Positions 1-7,812 of a stretch of 57,505 nucleotides of DNA are shown in pieces. The position numbers and the translations under genes were made by a program. A model generated the notes under the pieces. It did not search any database and was not told the origin of the DNA. It worked only from the letters and a program-made list of their open reading frames with translations. Position 1 is the stretch's first letter, and each line of letters begins with the position of its first letter. This stretch comes from an uncultured Lachnobacterium sp. (lineage in GTDB: Bacteria; Bacillota; Clostridia; Lachnospirales; Lachnospiraceae), in the NCBI GenBank assembly GCA_937889225.1, contig CALAST010000093.1, positions 1 to 57,505 on the forward strand. The letters run 5' to 3'.

Positions 1-1
1 C

Positions 2-223
2 TCTGTCATGTTTCGTAATTACTATTATGCACCAATAATCGCAAAAAGGAAAGAGAAATATTCATTGATATTTACGCAATGTTGTACTAGTCATAAAGGC
101 TTTAAGCAAGGAGTAGGGATATGTTGTATATTGATCATCTTATCTGTATTATTTTTGAAACAACATAGTGTTGTTGATGTTATCTTTGGTTTTATAAATT
201 TGCATGTTATAATAAAGAGATGA
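2..223 (+). CDS. C-terminal part of a PAP2-type phosphatase (partial, cut by window edge)
   Basis: The reading frame is open to the left edge, so the gene begins outside the window. The visible 73 residues end with a hydrophobic helix followed by LFLKQHSVVDVIFGF, which is the typical last motif of membrane PAP2 phosphatases (the conserved H of SRVYLGVHSVVDV-type motif 3). Family members dephosphorylate lipid pyrophosphates or phosphatidic acid at the membrane. The N-terminal half of the visible part is less typical, so the copy may be degraded upstream. Family assignment rests on this one motif. Confidence 0.55.
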   Translation, partial: SVMFRNYYYAPIIAKRKEKYSLIFTQCCTSHKGFKQGVGICCILIILSVLFLKQHSVVDVIFGFINLHVIIKR

Positions 224-249
224 GAAGAATAAAGGTTAATACTTTTTAG

Positions 250-431
250 CTTTCTATATTGGATTATGCAGGTTCTGTAGAAGAAGCTGTAGGACTTGTA
301 AAGAAGAAGCGAAAAAAGGTCTTGACCGCTATAACGAAATCGAAAGAAAGATTAATCCGAACGGAACTAATCCGAATGGTCTTATGACAACAGAATACGC
401 ATTTGAAGTATTGAAAACAGATAGTAAATAA
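250..431 (+). pseudogene. Frameshifted remnant of an unrecognised gene
   Basis: Two coding-like stretches lie in different frames: one reading LSILDYAGSVEEAVGLVKK (about 253-306) and one from about 303 to the stop at 431 reading GLDRYNEIERKINPNG and ending in AFEVLKTDSK. Joining them needs a single frameshift near 301-303, and there is no start codon with a ribosome site. The composition resembles linear amide C-N hydrolases (bile-salt-hydrolase-like), but that is a guess. The stop codon runs straight into a strong terminator, which suggests the 3' end of a once real gene. Confidence 0.35.
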
Positions 432-458
432 CTTTCGCATTTGCGAAAGTTATTTTTA
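427..458 (+). terminator. Rho-independent terminator
   Basis: A perfect 11-bp stem (428-438 with 443-453, loop ATTT) is followed by TTTT. It ends the remnant gene before it and insulates the downstream regulator promoter. Confidence 0.8.
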
Positions 459-575
459 TTATGTGCTTTAGCCTGTTGAGGGCATTGTAGTTTTTCGTGC
501 TCCGAAAAATGGAAATGCACCAAATTTAGTAGCATTGATATTAAAAGAATGACAGAAAAAATATCAAATAATTTT
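459..575. other. Gap with a short coding remnant
   Basis: An open stretch at 481-552 (reading GIVVFRAPKNGNAPNLVALI then LKE and stop) has coding character but no start, so it is probably another decayed gene tail. Together with the remnants before it, this marks the left side of the two-component gene cluster as a decay-prone junction. Confidence 0.3.
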
Positions 576-613
576 GTTTAGATTTAGTTTAGAATGAAAA
601 GGTATGATATAAT
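576..613 (+). promoter_or_regulatory. TTTAG-repeat operator/promoter A, before the response regulator
   Basis: TTTAG occurs at 577, 583 and 588; the 577 and 588 copies are 11 bp apart. A -10 box TATGAT starts at 603, 15 bp after the 588 copy, and no good -35 box exists. The same layout occurs at four other promoters in the next 9.5 kb. The repeat sits where the -35 should be, as expected for an OmpR-family activator. The arrangement is seen directly; the binding by the adjacent regulator is inferred. Confidence 0.65.
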
Positions 614-663
614 TAATTTAGTCAACATTTCATGTAGGTAAACCTGTATGAAGTGTCTATTAT

Positions 664-700
664 GAGCAAGTAACAAAGAGGATTGTAAATATCCGCTTGA
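664..700 (+). repeat. R2 hairpin repeat in the leader of the response regulator
   Basis: This copy begins GAGCAAGTAACAAAGAGGAT and ends ATATCCGCTTGACG. It matches, with changes, copies at 24998, 26910, 31681, 40917 and (inverted) 21000. The core can fold as GAGGAT/ATCC-like stem. It ends 24 bp before the start codon of the regulator gene, so it would lie in its 5' leader. Confidence 0.6.
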
Positions 701-723
701 CGTATAGTGAGAGGAGTCAAAAA

Positions 724-1398
724 ATGTTTCATATTCTTGTAGTAGATGATGATAAAAATACGCGTCGTTTATTTAAAGCAGTATTAGAAAGTGAAAATTA
801 TACCGTCTTTACTGCCGAAAATGGGGAAGATGCATTAGAAGTAATGGATCAGGAACATATAGACCTTGTGATTCTTGATATTATGATGCCAAAAATGGAT
901 GGATATGAATTTACAAAAATATTACGCGAATCACAAAATACATTACCTATTCTAATGGTTTCAGCAAAGCAACTTCCAGAAGATAAGAAGAAGGGTTTTT
1001 TAGTGGGAACAGATGATTATATTACAAAGCCGATTGATGAAGAGGAAATGCTACTTCGTGTGAAAGCACTTTTACGAAGGGCAAGAATTGCAAGTGAAAG
1101 AAAAATAGAAATTGGAGATGTAATTTTGGATTATGATTCTTTTACAATATCCAAACACGATAAGGTGATAGAGCTTCCACAAAAAGAGTTTCTGCTTTTA
1201 TATAAGTTACTTTCTTATCCGGGGAAAATCTTTACGAGAATTCAGCTGATGGATGAAATTTGGGGAACGAGTAGTGAAACAGGATGGGAAACCGTAACGG
1301 TTCATATAGGAAGGCTTAGAAAAAAATTTGAGAATTGGCAAGAATTTGAAATTGAATCTGTAAGAGGACTCGGATATAAGGCGGTAAAAAAGGTATGA
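724..1398 (+). CDS. OmpR/PhoB-family response regulator
   Basis: This is a 224-residue two-component response regulator. The receiver domain (about 1-118) shows the acidic pocket VVDDD, the phosphorylatable Asp in LVILDIMMPKMDG and the conserved Lys in ITKPID. The C-terminal winged helix (about 130-224) ends in SVRGLGYK, as in OmpR-type DNA-binding domains. The start at 724 is preferred over an upstream TTG at 697 because AGAGGAG lies 8 bp before it. The next gene, a histidine kinase, overlaps it by ATGA, so the two are translationally coupled. The upstream TTTAG repeat suggests that it activates its own promoter and others nearby. Function in stress response is inferred from the neighbours. 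Confidence 0.93.
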   Translation: MFHILVVDDDKNTRRLFKAVLESENYTVFTAENGEDALEVMDQEHIDLVILDIMMPKMDGYEFTKILRESQNTLPILMVSAKQLPEDKKKGFLVGTDDYITKPIDEEEMLLRVKALLRRARIASERKIEIGDVILDYDSFTISKHDKVIELPQKEFLLLYKLLSYPGKIFTRIQLMDEIWGTSSETGWETVTVHIGRLRKKFENWQEFEIESVRGLGYKAVKKV

Positions 1399-2453
1399 AT
1401 AGAGAAAAGCGAAAGCATTATTTAGCACTTTCCATTTTATATACAATGGTTATTTTTATCATACTGTTTATTTCAGTATTATTGGCCGGAGTATTGCTTT
1501 ATATTTTAGTACACTATAACATGATTATGGTTAGTAATGATTTTGCTACAAATGCAAAGAATCTTATATTATATATGGGTGTATTTAGTATAACGTTTGG
1601 GTCATTAACCGTATGGGTTACAAGTGAAGTTCCTTTGAAACCGATTAAGCGTTTGATTGTGAAATTAAAACAATTAGCAAGAGGTGATTTTAATACTCGT
1701 ATTCAGTTTGGTTTTCCGCTTGATAAGCATCCTACGTTTATAGAACTTTCGGAAAGTTTTAATACAATGGCAGAAGAATTAGAAAATACAGAGATTCTTA
1801 GAAGTGATTTTATAAATAATTTTTCACATGAATTTAAAACACCTATTGTATCACTTGCAGGTTTTGCAAAATTGCTAAAACGAGGCGATTTAACAGAAGA
1901 ACAAAGAAATGAGTATTTGGAGATTATAGAGGAAGAATCTTTGAGATTGTCATATATGGCAACCAATGTGCTTAACTTGACAAAAGTAGAAAACCAGACG
2001 ATTTTAACAGATGTAACATCTTTTAATTTGTCAGAACAAATTCGTTCTAGTATATTGCTTTTGGAAAAACGATGGACAAAGAAAAAAATAGAATTCAGTA
2101 TAGAATTTGATGAATATATTATTCGTGCAAATGAAGAATTATTAAAACAAGTGTGGATTAATTTAATTGATAATGCTGTAAAATTCTCCCCAGAGTACGG
2201 ATTAATTGTGATAAAGATTGCAGAGCAGGAGCAAAATTATAAGATTATATTAGCAAATGCAGGAAGTGAAATTCCTATTGAAAGCAGGGATAAGATTTTT
2301 AATAAATTTTATCAGGCAGATGAATCACATTCCACGGAAGGGAATGGTGTTGGATTGGCAATTGTAAAACGTATTGTAACTCTTCATAAAGGCGATATCA
2401 GCGTAGATTGTAAAAATGGAATTACTACATTTATTGTAGAACTTCCTAAATAG
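1395..2453 (+). CDS. Sensor histidine kinase, short extracellular loop, HAMP
   Basis: This 352-residue kinase has two membrane helices (about residues 10-39 and 57-77) joined by only about 17 residues, so it has almost no extracellular sensor. Such kinases usually sense inside the membrane or through a partner protein, often cell-envelope stress. A HAMP region (about 75-130) follows, then the phosphorylated His in FSHEFKTP (about 144), and an ATP-binding domain with N box (WINLIDNAVKFS), G1-like DESHSTEGNGVGLAI and a final beta strand. It is the cognate partner of the regulator directly upstream. The nearby ABC exporter lacks the BceAB type permease, so a BceS-like transporter partner is not evident. 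Confidence 0.92.
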   Translation: MNREKRKHYLALSILYTMVIFIILFISVLLAGVLLYILVHYNMIMVSNDFATNAKNLILYMGVFSITFGSLTVWVTSEVPLKPIKRLIVKLKQLARGDFNTRIQFGFPLDKHPTFIELSESFNTMAEELENTEILRSDFINNFSHEFKTPIVSLAGFAKLLKRGDLTEEQRNEYLEIIEEESLRLSYMATNVLNLTKVENQTILTDVTSFNLSEQIRSSILLLEKRWTKKKIEFSIEFDEYIIRANEELLKQVWINLIDNAVKFSPEYGLIVIKIAEQEQNYKIILANAGSEIPIESRDKIFNKFYQADESHSTEGNGVGLAIVKRIVTLHKGDISVDCKNGITTFIVELPK

Positions 2454-2507
2454 TAAGAGAATATAGAATGGAATGCAAAGCATCTTTAGGTTCAATATAG
2501 AACTTTG

Positions 2508-2558
2508 ATATGAGTCTCTTTAGATAGATAATCAAAATCTACTTAAGGAGATTTTTTT
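2508..2558 (+). terminator. Terminator of the two-component operon
   Basis: An imperfect stem pairs about 2512-2527 with 2536-2551 and is followed by seven T. The T run directly abuts the next TTTAG operator. A related, more degenerate copy of this terminator plus operator is found at about 6600-6695. Confidence 0.65.
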
Positions 2559-2598
2559 GTTTAGTTTCAGTTTAGGATTAAATGTTATATTGCAGAAT
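2559..2598 (+). promoter_or_regulatory. TTTAG-repeat operator/promoter B, before the flavodoxin gene
   Basis: TTTAG at 2560 and 2571 are 11 bp apart with TTTCAG between them; the -10 box TATATT starts at 2586, 15 bp after the second TTTAG. Spacing is identical to site A. The whole segment is duplicated before the glycosyltransferase gene at 6800. Confidence 0.65.
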
Positions 2599-2632
2599 GT
2601 AACAAGTAAAATCGTCATAGGAGAATATGGAT

Positions 2633-3139
2633 ATGAAGTATGCGGTAATTTTTTATTCAGAAACAGGAAATACAGAAAGATTGGCAGAAGAAATTTATAT
2701 GTCAATTAAATCAAATGAGAAAGTATTCATAAATTTAAAAGAGGATACAGCTATTCCACAGGCAGATATTTATTTTATAGGATTTCCTATTCAGAAGCAG
2801 AGTTGTAGTTTAAAGATAATAGAGTGTCTGGAACAGATAGAACTAGGAAAATTGGTATTGTTTGCAACCTGTGGAATGAGCCCAACCATTAATTATAAAC
2901 AAAAACTGGAAGATTCTCTTATGGTATGGTTACCGGATAATGTTGATTATTTAGGAATGTTTTTGTGTCAGGGAAAAATTACGGATAAACAGAAACAGTA
3001 TTTTTGTCAAATGAAGCCGGAATATGCAGAGCAGATGAAGCGAATGTTTGCTGAAGGAGATAAACATCCTGATTGGAATGATAGGAATGATGCTGTAGAG
3101 TATATTAATAATATATTGGAGTCAATAGAAGAATTTTAG
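2633..3139 (+). CDS. Flavodoxin-like protein
   Basis: This protein of 168 residues opens with a beta strand and the FMN phosphate-binding loop YSETGNTERLAEE. A second strand (YFIGFPIQ) and a third (VLFATCGMS) fit the flavodoxin fold, as in PF12641-like flavodoxins of Clostridia. It probably carries electrons via FMN, partner unknown. The start at 2633 is chosen over ATG 2627 because AGGAG ends at 2623, leaving 9 bp to 2633 and only 3 bp to 2627. It is the first gene of a probable operon with the zinc-ribbon membrane protein, ftsH and degV. An internally deleted copy of its ends remains at 6730-6756. Confidence 0.82.
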   Translation: MKYAVIFYSETGNTERLAEEIYMSIKSNEKVFINLKEDTAIPQADIYFIGFPIQKQSCSLKIIECLEQIELGKLVLFATCGMSPTINYKQKLEDSLMVWLPDNVDYLGMFLCQGKITDKQKQYFCQMKPEYAEQMKRMFAEGDKHPDWNDRNDAVEYINNILESIEEF

Positions 3140-3175
3140 CAATAAGAATAGTTTATTGGTAAAAAGAAGGTGCTT

Positions 3176-3559
3176 ATGAATAGATTAAGAGAAAAATTGA
3201 GTAAATGGTTTCTAGGAAGATATGGAATGGATGAATTAGGGAAAAGTATTTTAGGTATTGCGACTATTACATATGTTTTGGGAATTGTTTTTCAGAAGCA
3301 GTTACTTTTAGCCATATCACTAATAGGTTTTATTTTTTGTATATATAGAATGTTATCAAGAAAATATTTTGAAAAAAATGAAGAAAACCAGAGATATCTG
3401 CGTAGCATACAATTATTAGAAATAAAATATAAAAATCGAAAATATTTTCGTGTATATATGTGTAAAAAATGTGGCAGATACATTAGAGTTCCAAAAGGGA
3501 AAAGAAAAATTCAGATAAATTGTACTGTTTGTGGAGAGAAAATCATACATCGTAATTGA
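3176..3559 (+). CDS. Small membrane protein with C-terminal zinc ribbon
   Basis: Of 127 residues, the middle part holds two close hydrophobic helices (about 24-62). The C-terminal 35 residues carry two CxxC pairs (CKKCG and CTVCG, 17 residues apart), as in a zinc ribbon facing the cytoplasm. I do not recognise a named family. It sits 36 bp after the flavodoxin gene and before ftsH. ATG 3176 is chosen because AAGAAGG lies 5 bp upstream. A role as a membrane-tethered adaptor or sensor is only a possibility. Confidence 0.72.
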   Translation: MNRLREKLSKWFLGRYGMDELGKSILGIATITYVLGIVFQKQLLLAISLIGFIFCIYRMLSRKYFEKNEENQRYLRSIQLLEIKYKNRKYFRVYMCKKCGRYIRVPKGKRKIQINCTVCGEKIIHRN

Positions 3560-3610
3560 ACACAGAACAAACAATTTTCTACTTCAAATGCGTGGAGCAT
3601 TAAGTAGTGG
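3556..3610 (+). repeat. R1 hairpin repeat between the zinc-ribbon gene and ftsH
   Basis: The element starts TTGAACACAGAACAAACAAT and contains ACTTCAAATGCGTGGAGCAT. It can fold with an inner AATGC/GCATT stem and an outer ACTT/AAGT stem. It matches copies at 24872, 40893, 49535 (inverted), 50505 and 52885. Confidence 0.7.
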
Positions 3611-3648
3611 TTATAAGGATTTTAAATAAAAAAACGGGGAGAATATTT

Positions 3649-5460
3649 ATGAATGAAGTAAAAACACCAAAGAAACCACTAATTTATTATTATGGGATTG
3701 TAATCTCTATCATTCTGATTTTCAATATGTTATTTATGCCATGGTTTATGGAACGGCAGATTAAAGAAATAGATTACGGAACTTTTATTGAAATGACAAT
3801 AAATCAAGAAATTGAACTGGTGCAAGTGCAGGATAATCAAATTCTTTTTACCGGAATGGATGATAATCAGATTTATAAGACCGGTATCATGGATGACCCT
3901 GAGTTGGTAAGCAGACTCAATGCTTCCGGAGCAAAATTTTCCAGTGAAATTGTGGAGGAAACATCACCTCTGTTGGGATTCTTTTTAACGTGGATTCTTC
4001 CAATGGCAATTTTTACAATTATTGGGCAGGTATTATCGAAAAAAATGATGGATAGAGCCGGTGGACCCAATTCTATGGCGTTTGGTATGGGGAAATCCAA
4101 TGCAAAAGTTTATGTGAAATCTTCTCAGGGAATTAAATTCTCTGATGTAGAAGGCGTGGATGAAGCAGAAGAAAGCTTGCAGGAAATTGTAGATTATCTT
4201 CATAACCCGAAAAAATACCAAGAAATTGGTGCTTCCATGCCAAAAGGTTTATTGCTTGTTGGACCTCCGGGGACAGGAAAAACCATGTTAGCAAAAGCTG
4301 TTGCAGGCGAAGCGAATGTGCCATTCTTTTCTATTTCCGGTTCAGAGTTCGTAGAAATGTTTGTAGGTATGGGGGCATCAAAAGTACGTGATTTATTTAA
4401 ACAAGCAAAAGAAAAAGCTCCATGTATTGTGTTTATTGATGAAATTGATGCAATAGGTAAAAAAAGAGATGGACATGGAGGCGGAAATGATGAAAGAGAG
4501 CAGACATTAAATCAACTTTTAACTGAAATGGATGGATTTGAAGGAAATAATGGTGTCATTATTTTAGCAGCAACAAACCGTCCTGAATCTTTAGACCCGG
4601 CTTTACTTCGTCCGGGACGATTTGATCGTCGTGTTCCGGTAGAACTTCCTGATTTAAAAGGAAGAGAAGCTATTTTAAAGGTTCACTCTAAAAAAATAAA
4701 AATTGCAGATGATGTAGATTTTACACAAGTAGCACGTATGGCTTCCGGTGCGTCTGGGGCAGAACTTGCAAATATTGTAAATGAAGCAGCACTTCGTGCG
4801 GTACGAAATGGAAGAACTTATGCAACACAGGCTGATTTAGAAGAAAGCATAGAAGTAGTAATTGCAGGTTATCAGAAAAAGAATGCAATTTTAACAGATA
4901 AAGAGAAATGGACAGTTGCATGTCATGAAATTGGTCATGCGTTAGTAGCGGCAAAACAGACAAATTCTGCACCTGTGCAAAAGATTACGATTATTCCAAG
5001 AACTTCAGGAGCTTTGGGATATACCATGCAGGTAGAAGAAAATAATCATTATCTGATGACAAAAGAAGAAATTGAAAATAAAATTGCTACTTATACAGGT
5101 GGACGAGCTGCGGAAGAAGTTGCTTTTGGAACTATTTCAACAGGAGCATCCAATGATATAGAACAGGCAACGAAACTGGCCAGAGCAATGATTACCAGAT
5201 ATGGTATGAGTGAACAATTTGATATGGTTGCACTAGAAACCGTTACAAACCAGTATTTAGGTGGAGATACATCGCCTGCATGTTCCATAGAAACGCAGAC
5301 AGAAATTGATAGACAAGTAGTGGAGCTTGTAAGAAAACAGCATGAAAAAGCATTACAGATTTTACAAGAAAATTCGGATAAGCTTCATGAACTTACCACA
5401 TATCTTTATGAAAAAGAAACAATTACGGGTGAAGAGTTTATGAATATTTTAAACGCTTAG
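3649..5460 (+). CDS. ftsH: ATP-dependent zinc metalloprotease FtsH
   Basis: This 603-residue membrane protease degrades misfolded and regulatory membrane proteins. A first membrane helix (about 11-33), an extracytoplasmic segment of about 70 residues and a second helix (about 107-130) precede the AAA ATPase, with Walker A GPPGTGKT, Walker B IVFIDEID and the arginine-rich second region of homology (RPGRFDRR). The protease site is HEIGH (about 427) with the third ligand Asp in ASNDIEQAT. HEIGH instead of the usual HEAGH keeps the HExxH zinc site. GGGGAG precedes ATG 3649; the earlier in-frame codons are ignored. Its place in a TTTAG-controlled operon suggests a stress-induced second copy, although a housekeeping ftsH elsewhere cannot be seen here. 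Confidence 0.95.
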   Translation: MNEVKTPKKPLIYYYGIVISIILIFNMLFMPWFMERQIKEIDYGTFIEMTINQEIELVQVQDNQILFTGMDDNQIYKTGIMDDPELVSRLNASGAKFSSEIVEETSPLLGFFLTWILPMAIFTIIGQVLSKKMMDRAGGPNSMAFGMGKSNAKVYVKSSQGIKFSDVEGVDEAEESLQEIVDYLHNPKKYQEIGASMPKGLLLVGPPGTGKTMLAKAVAGEANVPFFSISGSEFVEMFVGMGASKVRDLFKQAKEKAPCIVFIDEIDAIGKKRDGHGGGNDEREQTLNQLLTEMDGFEGNNGVIILAATNRPESLDPALLRPGRFDRRVPVELPDLKGREAILKVHSKKIKIADDVDFTQVARMASGASGAELANIVNEAALRAVRNGRTYATQADLEESIEVVIAGYQKKNAILTDKEKWTVACHEIGHALVAAKQTNSAPVQKITIIPRTSGALGYTMQVEENNHYLMTKEEIENKIATYTGGRAAEEVAFGTISTGASNDIEQATKLARAMITRYGMSEQFDMVALETVTNQYLGGDTSPACSIETQTEIDRQVVELVRKQHEKALQILQENSDKLHELTTYLYEKETITGEEFMNILNA

Positions 5461-5508
5461 TAATAAAAAAATGAAAGGCAATTCTATTAGATTTGAGGAG
5501 GGACATGA

Positions 5509-6357
5509 ATGATTCGGATAGTAGCCGATAGCACATGTGATTTAACAAATGAATTAGTTAATAAGTATGAGATTACCATTGTACCATTACATATTGTATT
5601 GGGAGAGAAAGAATATTTGGATGGAGTGGAAATTTGTCCGGAAGAAATTTATAAATGGGTAGATGCACAGAAGGATACACCAAAAACATCCGCTATTGGC
5701 TTTGAAGAAGCTTTGGAGATAATGAGACCAATGAAAAATACACAGGATGAGATGATACTATTTACGATATCCGAAAAAATGTCGACGACTGCAAATGTTT
5801 TTCGTATGGTCGTTGCTGAACTAGAACTGGAAGAACAGGTAACGGTTATAGATTCTGCAAATTTATCAACCGGAGTAGGGCTTATGGTTATCAAAGCAGC
5901 TCTTATGGTAAAGGAAGGAAAAAGCAGACAGGAAATTTGTCAAACGATGGAAGAAATCAAAGGAAAAGTACAGGCTTCCTTTGTAGTAGATACTTTGACC
6001 TATCTGCATAGAGGCGGACGGTGCAGTAGTGTAGCAGCATTAGCAGGTGGTGTATTAAAATTGCATCCGAAAATTGTAGTAGAAGATGGTTCTATGCATG
6101 TACAAAAAAAATACCGTGGCAAAATGGAAAAAGTGATTTTGGATTATGTAAAGGACATGGAAGAAGATTTAAAAGCAGCTGACAAAGAACGAGTATTTAT
6201 TACGCATTCGGGTTGTGAACAAGAGATGATAGATACAGTATATGCCTATTTAGCGAATTTGAATCATTTTAATGAAATATTAGTTACCAGAGCAGGTGGG
6301 GTGATTTCCTCTCATTGTGGTCCGGGAACACTTGGTGTTTTATATATTGTGAAGTAA
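5509..6357 (+). CDS. DegV family fatty-acid-binding protein
   Basis: The 282-residue protein has the DegV hallmarks: N-terminal IVADSTCDL, a central TSAIGFEE (TSQPS-like) motif, and a C-terminal FITHSGCEQE and GPGTLGVLYIVK. DegV/FakB-type proteins bind a fatty acid for phosphorylation by FakA kinases. A GGAGGGA site lies just before ATG 5509. It follows ftsH by 48 bp and probably ends that operon. No fakA is visible here, so the ligand and partner are unknown. Confidence 0.9.
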   Translation: MIRIVADSTCDLTNELVNKYEITIVPLHIVLGEKEYLDGVEICPEEIYKWVDAQKDTPKTSAIGFEEALEIMRPMKNTQDEMILFTISEKMSTTANVFRMVVAELELEEQVTVIDSANLSTGVGLMVIKAALMVKEGKSRQEICQTMEEIKGKVQASFVVDTLTYLHRGGRCSSVAALAGGVLKLHPKIVVEDGSMHVQKKYRGKMEKVILDYVKDMEEDLKAADKERVFITHSGCEQEMIDTVYAYLANLNHFNEILVTRAGGVISSHCGPGTLGVLYIVK

Positions 6358-6425
6358 GATTGAGTTATTAAACAGATATTCTTCCTTAAAATTTGAAATT
6401 TATAAAAGGTGGCATCTTTACTTTA

Positions 6426-6566
6426 TATAATAGAATAAAAAATATGCTTTAAAAGAGTAATTGTTTTGAACGTATTACTTATAGAAATGACAACTCCTTC
6501 CTTAAACCTGTAAAAATAGGTATTTCTATAGTAGTCTCTGTAAAAACAGTTACTCTTTTATTTTTT
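6426..6566 (+). ncRNA. Candidate structured RNA between degV and the GT8 gene
   Basis: A 17-bp arm at 6451-6467 pairs completely (one G-U) with 6543-6559, and the right arm is followed by A and six T. Inside, TATAGAAAT pairs with ATTTCTATA (about 6480-6488 and 6522-6531). A -10-like TATAAT lies at 6426, giving a possible transcript of about 130 nt ending at the T run; no clear -35 box is present. It may be a small RNA, the end of the degV transcript, or a decayed miniature element. The fold is seen directly; transcription is not. Confidence 0.45.
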
Positions 6567-6663
6567 AAGTGTATATTTATCAGATGAAGCAGTAGAACTT
6601 TGACCTGAGTTCTCTTAAGTGGATAAGGTAAATAATCAAAAGCTATTTAAGTGGATTTTTTAG
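6567..6663 (+). repeat. Duplicate of the terminator region found before the flavodoxin gene
   Basis: The stretch from about 6595 (AACTTTGACCTGAG) to 6663 is a diverged copy of 2500-2559 (AACTTTGATATGAG). The similarity continues through the operator to about 6755. The hairpin is weaker in this copy. Confidence 0.6.
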
Positions 6664-6695
6664 TTTAGTTTCAGTTTCGGATGAAATGTTATATT
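6663..6695 (+). promoter_or_regulatory. TTTAG-repeat operator/promoter C, before the GT8 gene
   Basis: TTTAG at 6664 and TTTCG at 6675 are 11 bp apart with TTTCAG between; -10 TATATT starts at 6690, 15 bp after the second half site. It is nearly identical to site B because it derives from a duplication of that region. Confidence 0.65.
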
Positions 6696-6729
6696 GCAAA
6701 ATGTAACATTTAAAATGGTTGTAGAAAAG

Positions 6730-6756
6730 ATGGATATGAATGATGCAGTAGAATAA
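6730..6756 (+). pseudogene. Internally deleted flavodoxin remnant (mini-ORF)
   Basis: The nine codons read MDMNDAVE and stop. The first three residues match the first codons around the flavodoxin start (MDMKYAV at 2627) and the rest matches its C-terminal NDAVEYINN (about 3088-3115). Together with the duplicated promoter this looks like a copy of the flavodoxin gene that lost its middle. Confidence 0.5.
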
Positions 6757-6799
6757 TAAATTTTCGCTGTTCTATTGAATCAAAAAAGGAGACAAATCT

Positions 6800-7651
6800 A
6801 TGAATGTACTATTTTCTATAAATAAAAAATGTATGTCATTATTACAGACTTGTCTTTGGTCTGTTTGGAAGAATGGTGGTGACACAGAATATCATGTATA
6901 TGTATTGCACAAAGATTTGGGAAAGTTAGAACAGGAACAATTAATAGGGGATTTTCCGAAAGAAGTGGATTGGAATTTTGTAGAAGTACCAACAGATGCT
7001 TTTGTAGATTTTCCTACCACAAAACGATATCCGGAGGAAATCTATTATCGATTGGTTGCCGCATATTTACTTCCTGAGACATTAGACAGGATTTTATATA
7101 TGGATGTAGATACCGTTGTGATTAATTCACTTATGCCATTATATCATTCTGATTTTGAAGGAAATTGGTTTATGGGATGTACGAATACAAAACTTGCACT
7201 TCAAAAATTAAACCAAATGCGTTTGGGAGTTGATATGGAGAAAGATGTCCCTTATATTAATACAGGCGTATTAATGATGAATTTACCATTACTGCGAGAA
7301 AATTTAAATTTTAATGATATTTGTGAATTTTCAGAGAGAAAGAAACAGGTTTTGATTTTACCGGATCAAGATATATTGACAGCATTATATGGTGAACATG
7401 TAAAACTGATAGATAACTTAAAGTACAATTTGAGTGATCGGATATTGCTTGCACATAATGCAGACCCAAGAAATCGTGTGATTGATGTGTGTTGGGTAAG
7501 AGAACATACTTCGATTATTCATTATTTCGGGCGAAATAAGCCTTGGAAAAAAGGATACAAAGGCATATTAAATGAATTTTATGATGAAATAGAGAAGGAG
7601 TATATCACTTGTAAGTTTGGAAAAGATACAATAGATGAAAAAAAGAGTTAA
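6800..7651 (+). CDS. GT8 family glycosyltransferase
   Basis: The 283-residue protein starts with NVLFSINKKCM, has the DxD metal and sugar-nucleotide motif in ILYMDVDTVV (about 98-107), the NTGVLMMNL segment and a late HYFGRNKPWK, all typical of the LgtC/galactosyltransferase family 8. It would transfer a sugar from a nucleotide donor to a cell-surface or lipid acceptor, retaining the anomeric bond. No membrane helix is evident. AAGGAGA lies 8 bp before ATG 6800. It is a single gene between its own TTTAG promoter and a terminator, which links surface glycosylation with the stress genes. The acceptor is unknown. Confidence 0.88.
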   Translation: MNVLFSINKKCMSLLQTCLWSVWKNGGDTEYHVYVLHKDLGKLEQEQLIGDFPKEVDWNFVEVPTDAFVDFPTTKRYPEEIYYRLVAAYLLPETLDRILYMDVDTVVINSLMPLYHSDFEGNWFMGCTNTKLALQKLNQMRLGVDMEKDVPYINTGVLMMNLPLLRENLNFNDICEFSERKKQVLILPDQDILTALYGEHVKLIDNLKYNLSDRILLAHNADPRNRVIDVCWVREHTSIIHYFGRNKPWKKGYKGILNEFYDEIEKEYITCKFGKDTIDEKKS

Positions 7652-7669
7652 GGACAAATATATAACAGA

Positions 7670-7735
7670 CTGAAAAAGAATGAAGAACCGTCGCATCAAT
7701 GAAATAAATCATAGATACGGCGGTATCTTTTTCAG
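7670..7735 (+). terminator. Two-tier hairpin terminator after the GT8 gene
   Basis: CTGAAAAAGA (7670-7679) pairs with TCTTTTTCAG (7726-7735) and, inside, ACCGTCG (7687-7693) pairs with CGGCGGT (7718-7724). The last arm lies three bases before the distal half site of operator D, so terminator and operator are packed together. Confidence 0.6.
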
Positions 7736-7738
7736 AAG

Positions 7739-7770
7739 TTTTGTTTCAGTTTAGGTTTAACGAATATGAT
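7739..7770 (+). promoter_or_regulatory. TTTAG-repeat operator/promoter D, before the dnaK paralogue
   Basis: Half sites TTTTG (7739) and TTTAG (7750) are 11 bp apart with TTTCAG between; -10 TATGAT starts at 7765, again 15 bp after the second half site. No CIRCE element is present, so HrcA control of this dnaK is unlikely. Confidence 0.65.
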
Positions 7771-7812
7771 GTAATTGAATAGTTAGATTTATAGAAAGAA
7801 AAGGTGAGAAAA

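Noticed and set aside
7740..7812. CIRCE element before dnaK
   Set aside because: No TTAGCACTC-N9-GAGTGCTAA-like inverted repeat is present.
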